The notes below the pieces were generated by a model. That model was not told the origin of the DNA, searched no databases, and saw only the letters and a program-made list of their open reading frames with translations. A program made the position numbers and the translations under genes. This document shows positions 57,363-64,000 of a stretch of 64,000 nt of DNA, in pieces; positions within the stretch are counted from its first letter, which is position 1, and the number at the start of each line of letters is the position of its first letter. Source of the DNA: Lepas anatifera (Eukaryota; Arthropoda; Thecostraca; Lepadidae); the NCBI GenBank assembly GCA_034440635.1, contig JAOTON010000391.1, positions 310,001-374,000 of the forward strand, read 5' to 3'.

Positions 57363-60226
57363 GTGCTTTTGTTTCATGTGTCTATAATATGCATGCAAAC
57401 CTGTTTTATGGCTGTGGTATACTTTTAATATCAACTATAAGTGATCGCATTTTAAAGAATTGACCTTCAACGGTTCAACTTCCACGTCGCGAAACATTAA
57501 ATCATTAAAAGCCTTACTTAAGGTCAGGATTAAACTTTCTTCTACTGGGTGAATACTTGGGCGTACATTCCATCTTACTGCTCAAGCGCAAATTTGATTT
57601 TGCAGCTCTGCACGACGCTTCTGGCCTAAAAATTTTGGAACTTGCGGAGGTTTGAAGTACCTATCTCTCGGTACATGGAACGCCATAAATATAGGAATAA
57701 GAGTGCAGCCTGAGACCATATGTGTGTACATACATATGATCGTAATTCATTTCAGACTGAGTTCAAGCCCTTTTTTAGACCAAGGTACGGGCTCAGGTGA
57801 TATTTTAGTACGAGAGGAAAGATGATTTCAAGCTCGTGAGTACAAAAATCACCGGCCAGTTTTCTCTTCTTAAGTGTTTTTTTTGTTTTATGTGCGTGCT
57901 TTAACACTTTTTACTTTTCTGGATCATTCCATGATATCAAACATGAAGTGCATCTAATAAGACATGATGTACACATTCATTTAATCTAGTATCTCTGTAT
58001 GAACATGTCACACTGGAAATCAGGTTACAGGTTTAGTAATTTTTAAGCCATATCGGGTTTTACCTGATTGACCTGTTGAACTACGGATATGTTTTATTTA
58101 ATGTTATGGACTTCATATGAACCACACTGCCGGGGTCCCTAAAGCCCCAAATATGACGATAAAACCTATGAATGATGAAATAAGCAGGAATTCCAAAAGA
58201 CTATATTTGACAAACAATGTATTGCTTTGCATTCAGTCAGAACTAAGATTAACCGTCGTGAGAATTGATTTGATCATGTAGGATGAATCTCCTCAAATGT
58301 TATGATGCCTGTGCGCACTTGCGTTTTATTTACTTGTTCAGAAGCCTCTCGAGAGATATTTATGTCGCGAAATCCATTTTACTTCCCGTGAGGAACATAT
58401 ACGCTGAAACGCTCCAAAAGCAACACCTTGACTGCATCCATGGGAAAACTGAGGGATTTCCAACAGGAGGTGCGTTTCTGCTCTCATCCAACTGTCTCCG
58501 ACGCGGCTGGCCATTGTTGTTAGACTTGTTGTCATGCCGTCAGCGGAAATGCTAGAGGACTGCGGACTCTTTGTATTATATTTGTCAATGCCTTCTGCGA
58601 AGAAATAATCTCTAGTCCGATGTATAATCAAGCCCAATAACACATAGTTTCTGAGGGCCTCACGAAAGGAGCAATCGTCGAGGCAAAGCATTCCGACAGT
58701 TTTGTCTTTTTACTTCTCTCGCGACTGGTGTACAATCTGTGTTATTTGGGTGGCCCGCTCCTTCTACTGTGTAAACTGAGCGACTCATTGCTTTTCTTCA
58801 CACCACGGCGTACCAGGAACCTGTTCAACTCAGTTTGCGACAGTTGGTAACCAACTCAACTCGGCCGGCCTGGCTTGAACTTGGCTAAAGTTGGCGAGCA
58901 GAAAAGTTATAGCTTATCTCACTAGAAGCGTATTTTGGAACTTGAAAACTTGTCCGGAATTTTAACCACCTTTTTCAATTTGGATTCGGAAAAAAGCTTC
59001 TAATGCTACAAACTTCGACATGTATACACCGACTATGGTGTGGGGATCCAAAGATTGAAACATTTGACTTCAGTTGATAGTTGTGTAACTTTGACAGCAC
59101 ATTAGGGAGCAGATTACAGGGTAACTTGAAGGCAGCGAAGTAGGGAGATGAACATATTGAGCCTGGCCGGTGGAACAAAGCAGCAACAGGTGACATAGAC
59201 ACAGCAGAACCATTGTCATTTTGGCGCCTATGAAATAAATCCTATAGCCTTGACGTCTCTTTGGGTCCAGAAGTGTTGAGCACTGTGCAAGGCCTCGGCA
59301 GGGGGCTGATAGCTGTAATCGGAGTTAGAGGTGGGCCGGTACACTCCCGGGGAATTCTGTATATGCTGCAGTCGTGCCAAAGAGGCGCCAGAATTCACCA
59401 GTCGCCTACCAAAACTGGACTTTCGAGGCCACTGGAAGGAGGGGTCGTGACCGCTGGGGTGCTGGTGATGACGCTGACGGTGCGAAACAGGACTGGCAGC
59501 GTGATGGTGTGCTGGAAGTCATAGCTCCTCACAGTGGTGGATACAAGGGAGGCTAGGGGGCTCAAGCTCCCTCCCCGCGAAATTTCAGAGTAAAGTAGTA
59601 GTAGTATGAAGAATGGAAAAACACTATGAAGATGTATATTTTGCACTCCCAGGCCTACAATTTTCAATATTTTGGAAGGTTTTACGAAAAATTAAGTACG
59701 AAACAAATTGATAACTCAATCAATTCCTAAAATCGGACTCATGGATTTTGAGGTCTGAAGGGGGGTGAACTTCCTTACAGGAATAAAGCTAATCAGGACT
59801 GGACAGGAATAGGGTTAAAGTCTTCGCCTGCCTCCCCTCTTGCAACTAACAACTCCACATTCTGCAGCATGATAGTGCGCTTGAATTTGATGTCAAACAG
59901 AAGCCACTAGCCATCCATTCAGACGGATAAAAGGTGGATATGAATCATCCTCGCCCCGTGTTCAGTTTTATCCCGCCTGTATGCAAACCATTCGCGAACT
60001 GCATGGAAATCGCGGTGGGTGACATCATATTTTCTAGCGTTGTTTGGCTTTGGTCCATCCTCTATGTGGTTTCTATCTTATGTTGAGGCTGTTTTCGAAT
60101 CCCAGAATGATGTCACCTAAGCCGTGTTTTCTGGCTGGGACGTAAATTTACAGCCGCCGCATCTCAATATCTTCTTTTGCAGAGCAATGCCGTGAGAGTC
60201 CTGTCTCCGATCTCCATATGAACTCC

Positions 60227-60230
<4 letters not shown>

Positions 60231-60278
<48 letters not shown>
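60231..60278 (+). repeat. (TC)24 microsatellite
   Basis: An uninterrupted 48 bp TC run. Confidence 0.97.
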
Positions 60279-60280
<2 letters not shown>

Positions 60281-61164
60281 ATTCTCTTTCTTCTTTTGCA
60301 AGTTGAATATCTTGCAAATACTGAGCAGGGGCGTGCGAAATATGCCTTTTTGACCGTTCTTAGATCTTCCAAGACACTTGGCTCTGCTATTTATGTTGAA
60401 TAAAACTAGTACGTAATGAAAACAAACTCATACAGGTTTTCGATTTCTTTCAGTCAGCTGAAAATCTCAAATTTTATGGCGGATACAGGACCAAAGCTAT
60501 ATGATCAAATAGGTATATGCATTATTCCAATTTTTTGTTTCATAGATTAACAAAAATTGGATACAACGTAATATCTTTCACAGAGATACAAAAACAAAAA
60601 TACCAAAACAAGCATCAGAGGCGGATGCAGGAAAGCAAAATAGTGGGACAAGATGCATATTACCAACGTTGTACATATGTTCTTCGTTTATTGATACCTT
60701 TCATATTACCCAACCTTTATCCGCTCGTGAAAAACTTGGGCTCTGTCAATTTTTTTCTAATGTAAATGAACTAGCACCTGGCATGGTATCTTGGTTACCA
60801 ACAGATTTGTCTACAAAGAACGCGCCTTATGTGATAATACTTGGTTTGCACATAGATCCTACCTAAATACCGAGCCAAAGCTCAGCGTCCGGCAAAGATA
60901 ATATCTCACAACTTTTTTAATAAATTTGGTCCAAGTTGCTCCCAGAACGGCTGTTGGAGTCGGAGTCTCACTAAAGTCAGCAAGGGACTTGTCACGGTGA
61001 CCCCGATCCCACCACCCGAACGATCAACTCCCACAATGAAGGGTTAATTTAGAAGCCAAAGTTTAACCTCCCACAAAGCACAGGGACGGCGACCCCGCTC
61101 AGGCCGCCCTCTCAACAGTCAGTTGCCAGTCGACCTGTGTCGAGTAAACTATTGAGCGCTGGAG

Positions 61165-61262
61165 CGTCTCAGGGGAACCGATCCCAAGCCTGGACATGCA
61201 CTGCCACTGCATGTTTCTGAGCAGCGGGCCGGAACCCAACGCTCTACCAACGGGGCTGCCGG
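61165..61262 (-). repeat. tRNA-like SINE fragment
   Basis: On the minus strand, CCCGTTGGTAGAGCG resembles an A box and TGGGATCGGTTCCCC a T arm. The spacing is longer than in a tRNA. Confidence 0.45.
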
Positions 61263-61738
61263 GGCTACGAATTCCAGGGAATCTGCCTAATTTAGGTTTA
61301 GGAAATGTCAGAAAGATTAAAAGGCCTATGGTGGACCGTTTTTGAGATATCTTGGAGAACATGAGGGGTGGACAGATCCCCTGACAGGAAAACGGTGAAG
61401 GTCAATTAGATAGCTCGTGAGGTGTACAATACATACCTATGTATGTACATGCATGCATACATTTCGGTGCATCATGTTTTGAAAAGATGATAAATCGACT
61501 TAGCGTATGTAGTTTGGAAATGTAACAAGGTATCCCCGCTCAGGACATATGGCAGAACTGGATTGATGTTGATTTATTTTGTTACGCCATTTTTCTTTTT
61601 CGATAAGGTGTTTTTGGCAATTTTAGCCCTTGTTAGCTTTGATCCATCCCATTTCAAAATCATTGTTTTGGAATGTAAGCACAAACGTTTCAAAAGTTGG
61701 TCCTCTTGACGTGAGGAGTAGATGAATAAATAAATAAA

Positions 61739-61740
<2 letters not shown>

Positions 61741-61779
<39 letters not shown>
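61741..61779 (+). repeat. (AT)n microsatellite
   Basis: A 39 bp AT run directly after several AATA units. Confidence 0.97.
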
Positions 61780-61780
<1 letters not shown>

Positions 61781-62744
61781 CTTTGAGGTTCCTCTTGCAA
61801 TGATTCGCCTACCACCTCGTGGAACGAACCTTTAGAAATCCGTTAGGTCTTGAAATTGTGTCAATGGTTTGTGGCGATGGCTGTTTTGCCGCTAAATGGT
61901 TTTATAGTTTGCCTATAATGCCTCCACTGTTAGAAAATTCATTTTAGTGTTCCGTTTTGTTTTGACAGAGGCCACTTAGGACTTGGAAATATGAGGCTGA
62001 CCATCTTTAGAACGTCTATGTACTTTCATTACCCCATCTTTGCATGTTTTGCTCAAATGTTTTCGTATCTACCATTCAAGGGTCCCCAGAGTATTCTGCG
62101 GGGAATGTGCTGGGGAGAAATTGGGAAACACGGAAATGCATTCACCATTGTGGGCAAATACAAAAATTATGTTATGATTTTGGTGATCGAAAACTCTAAA
62201 TTGTAAATTCTAAATTTTAGATTTGATTGTGCTTCTATATATCAATGTTACACAACTTTTATACGTTGAATTATTTTGAGTTGGCACGGTCAACTGGGGG
62301 ATATTTTCATAATGGAGTCGCTGTTCATGCTCCCGAGACACTGTAGAATATTGACTCAGGCTTTCCCTACGTCGAGAGGACCAGCTTATGGCAGTTTTTT
62401 TTACATTCTAGAAATAATGTTTGATGGATCATGCCTGCCACGGGCTAGAAATAGCTAAAACATCCTACCGAACAGCAAAAAGGGGACAAGTAAACCAATA
62501 TGGAAGTATATTTTGTGAACTATCCTAATAAATGATAGCATATTACAACTCGGAATGATATACGTGTCGAACTCACACATGTGTGAGGTTGATTTCACTT
62601 GTTTTCACAACATAATTATTGTGATTATTGGAACTTAACGACGCACCAACTTCGAAAGTTATAGGGCATCGCTAGTTCCATCGCGTTAGGATGGCTTTTG
62701 GGGATTATGTTATACTTATACGGAGAACCCGCCAGGCCTTCAAT

Positions 62745-62802
62745 CTGGAACCTGTGGTTCAGCAGGCCGGAGCTCTACTACTGAGCCACCCACTCCCTGT
62801 TC
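62745..62802 (-). repeat. tRNA-like SINE head
   Basis: On the minus strand, GTGGCTCAGTAGTAGAGC is a good A box, followed by CAGGTTCCAGATTG as a weak B box. The sequence does not fold as a complete tRNA. Confidence 0.5.
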
Positions 62803-64000
62803 TCATAGCATGATGTAGCCTTATTTACATGTATTTTTTTAGAAAAGGGAAACAGCATGCAACGTTAAACGCCATTTGTTCAAGCCAGTCGTGACCATTG
62901 TAAGGCGTTCACGGTATGTTGTAATGTAGATAAGGGCGTGACAGTAGCATGCTCGTAACACCATGGTCATTTCGAAGTGTATGCTGTATTTTGCTTCTCT
63001 GTTGACGAGGGAACTTTTTATTGCCTACACTCTCAGATACTTTCTTGTGATCTTTCTCTCTTTGACTTCTTATTTCACTTATTAAACGTTGAACTGGCTG
63101 AATAGAGTCTATTAACCCGCAAAGTTGGTATGAGGTGCCCTGAGAAAAGCCTTGGTCGTTGACCAACGCCAGGTGAATATAACCCATTGGTCAAGTGGCC
63201 AGACTGCGCCAAGCTCGAACTTGGTCCATCAGTCCTTAACAATTGATGACGGCGAAGGAGCCATATCTGCGAAGGAGCCACAGCTGACTGAGTCCCGACG
63301 CCTCTCCTGGGCTCGCTTGCTGTAGATGTATGCCGGCAGGCATCCAGGGCCTTCGATCCGTGGTGGAGGATATGGTGCATGGTGGAGTTGTTGAAGCCTC
63401 GTACACAGCCGTGTTGTCTCCAGCCCGCGGGTAGCCTCAGTGAAGGTGGGCTGCCGCGCGGCGTGGGTCGAAACCTCAGCTGGCGCAATCGGTCCTTCGG
63501 CCCGATGGTGGTCTTCTCCCACACTCGCTGCTCTGAATGGCTTCAGATAGTTCTGAGTTTGAAAACGTGCACCCGCTGCAAGGCGGCGACTGATTTAGAA
63601 AAAGAAAGACCCATTTTTTCTATTTTGTACTTATATATTTTTGAAGCTTCCCTGTCGGAAGCGCCCGTTTCGGCCGAGTGTACCATTTAGGCATAGTGAA
63701 TTTCAGTCCATAAGTATAAATAGCACTATACTGACTGCTATCTGTGACTCGTTGTTAAGTAAAGAGAATGGATGGATCTGTTTTGATACATTTTTTTACA
63801 ATTTTTCAATATTCTTTGCAGAGCAAAGTGGTGAGATATTTAAATCAGTGCAGAGGAGCGAGCCATCTTATTGAAACGCTTCTATCAATTCAGAAGAAGC
63901 ATGTACTACGGGATCCATCTAGGACTGCTCTTTCAGTAAAAGGAGGGCAAAAGCAATGAAATATCCGCAAAATACAAGTCAACGAACAACTCTGGCTTTA

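Larger units (their letters stand above)
55476..63999 (+). other. Probable long intron of the 54.5 kb gene
   Basis: After the donor at 55476 I found no further exon with a recognisable domain. The region holds tRNA-like fragments, simple repeats, a MITE-like terminus (CAGTGGTGGATACAAGG at about 59532), and a GC-richer patch at 63250-63530 with overlapping open frames of unknown meaning. Confidence 0.35.

Noticed and set aside
63075..63524. 149-codon minus-strand open frame near the window end
   Set aside because: Overlapping frames of similar length exist in other frames of the same GC-rich patch, with no recognisable domain or splice signal.

Overview
This window reads as nuclear DNA of an invertebrate, most likely an arthropod such as a crustacean or tick. 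The grounds are spliced genes with GT/AG sites, an arthropod-style CYP3-clan P450, a Mag-like Ty3/Gypsy retrotransposon, THAP and piggyBac protein pieces, tRNA-derived SINEs and many small DNA transposons. The species cannot be read from the sequence. There are no operons, CRISPR arrays or prokaryotic features, and most short open frames are chance.

Layout. 1-9.5 kb is transposon-rich: a 3.7 kb hAT-like element (482-4189), non-LTR remnants (4.8-5.4 kb), two TTAA-flanked elements and a SINE split by a third. 10.1-11.6 kb is an intronless P450 with two frameshifts, followed by the 3' end of a piggyBac-like transposon. 12.7-15.8 kb is mostly unassigned, with a GC-rich block. 15.9-30.3 kb is almost solid transposon: three TTAA elements nested in one another, a 6.46 kb hAT-like element carrying a 2.9 kb GGCGCC satellite, and a 4.5 kb inverted relative of the first hAT-like element inserted in a SINE. 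33.5-36 kb holds the start of a THAP-domain gene on the minus strand. 36.4-41.6 kb is a complete, young LTR retrotransposon. 44.1-46.8 kb is bounded by 320 bp inverted repeats. 50-51 kb has two more hAT-like MITEs. 54-55.5 kb is the first coding exon of an unrecognised Ser/Trp-rich protein, and the rest is probably its intron.

The most informative result is the transposon stratigraphy. I could fix the ends of several elements from target-site duplications: 8 bp ATCGTGGA, ATCTTTAC and CCCGTGGC for hAT-like elements with CAGNGGCG ends, and TTAA for a second superfamily with ends like CCCTCGCCCC. For some, an uninterrupted relative of the target lies elsewhere in the same window. Neither group encodes a transposase here, so both look non-autonomous. 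The TTAA elements are packed with AGGTCA/TGACCT motifs, the nuclear-receptor half-site. I found no gene cluster that amounts to a new biochemical system; the novelty is in the repeats and in the unidentified exon at 54.5-55.5 kb. All assignments come from reading the sequence; no database search was run.
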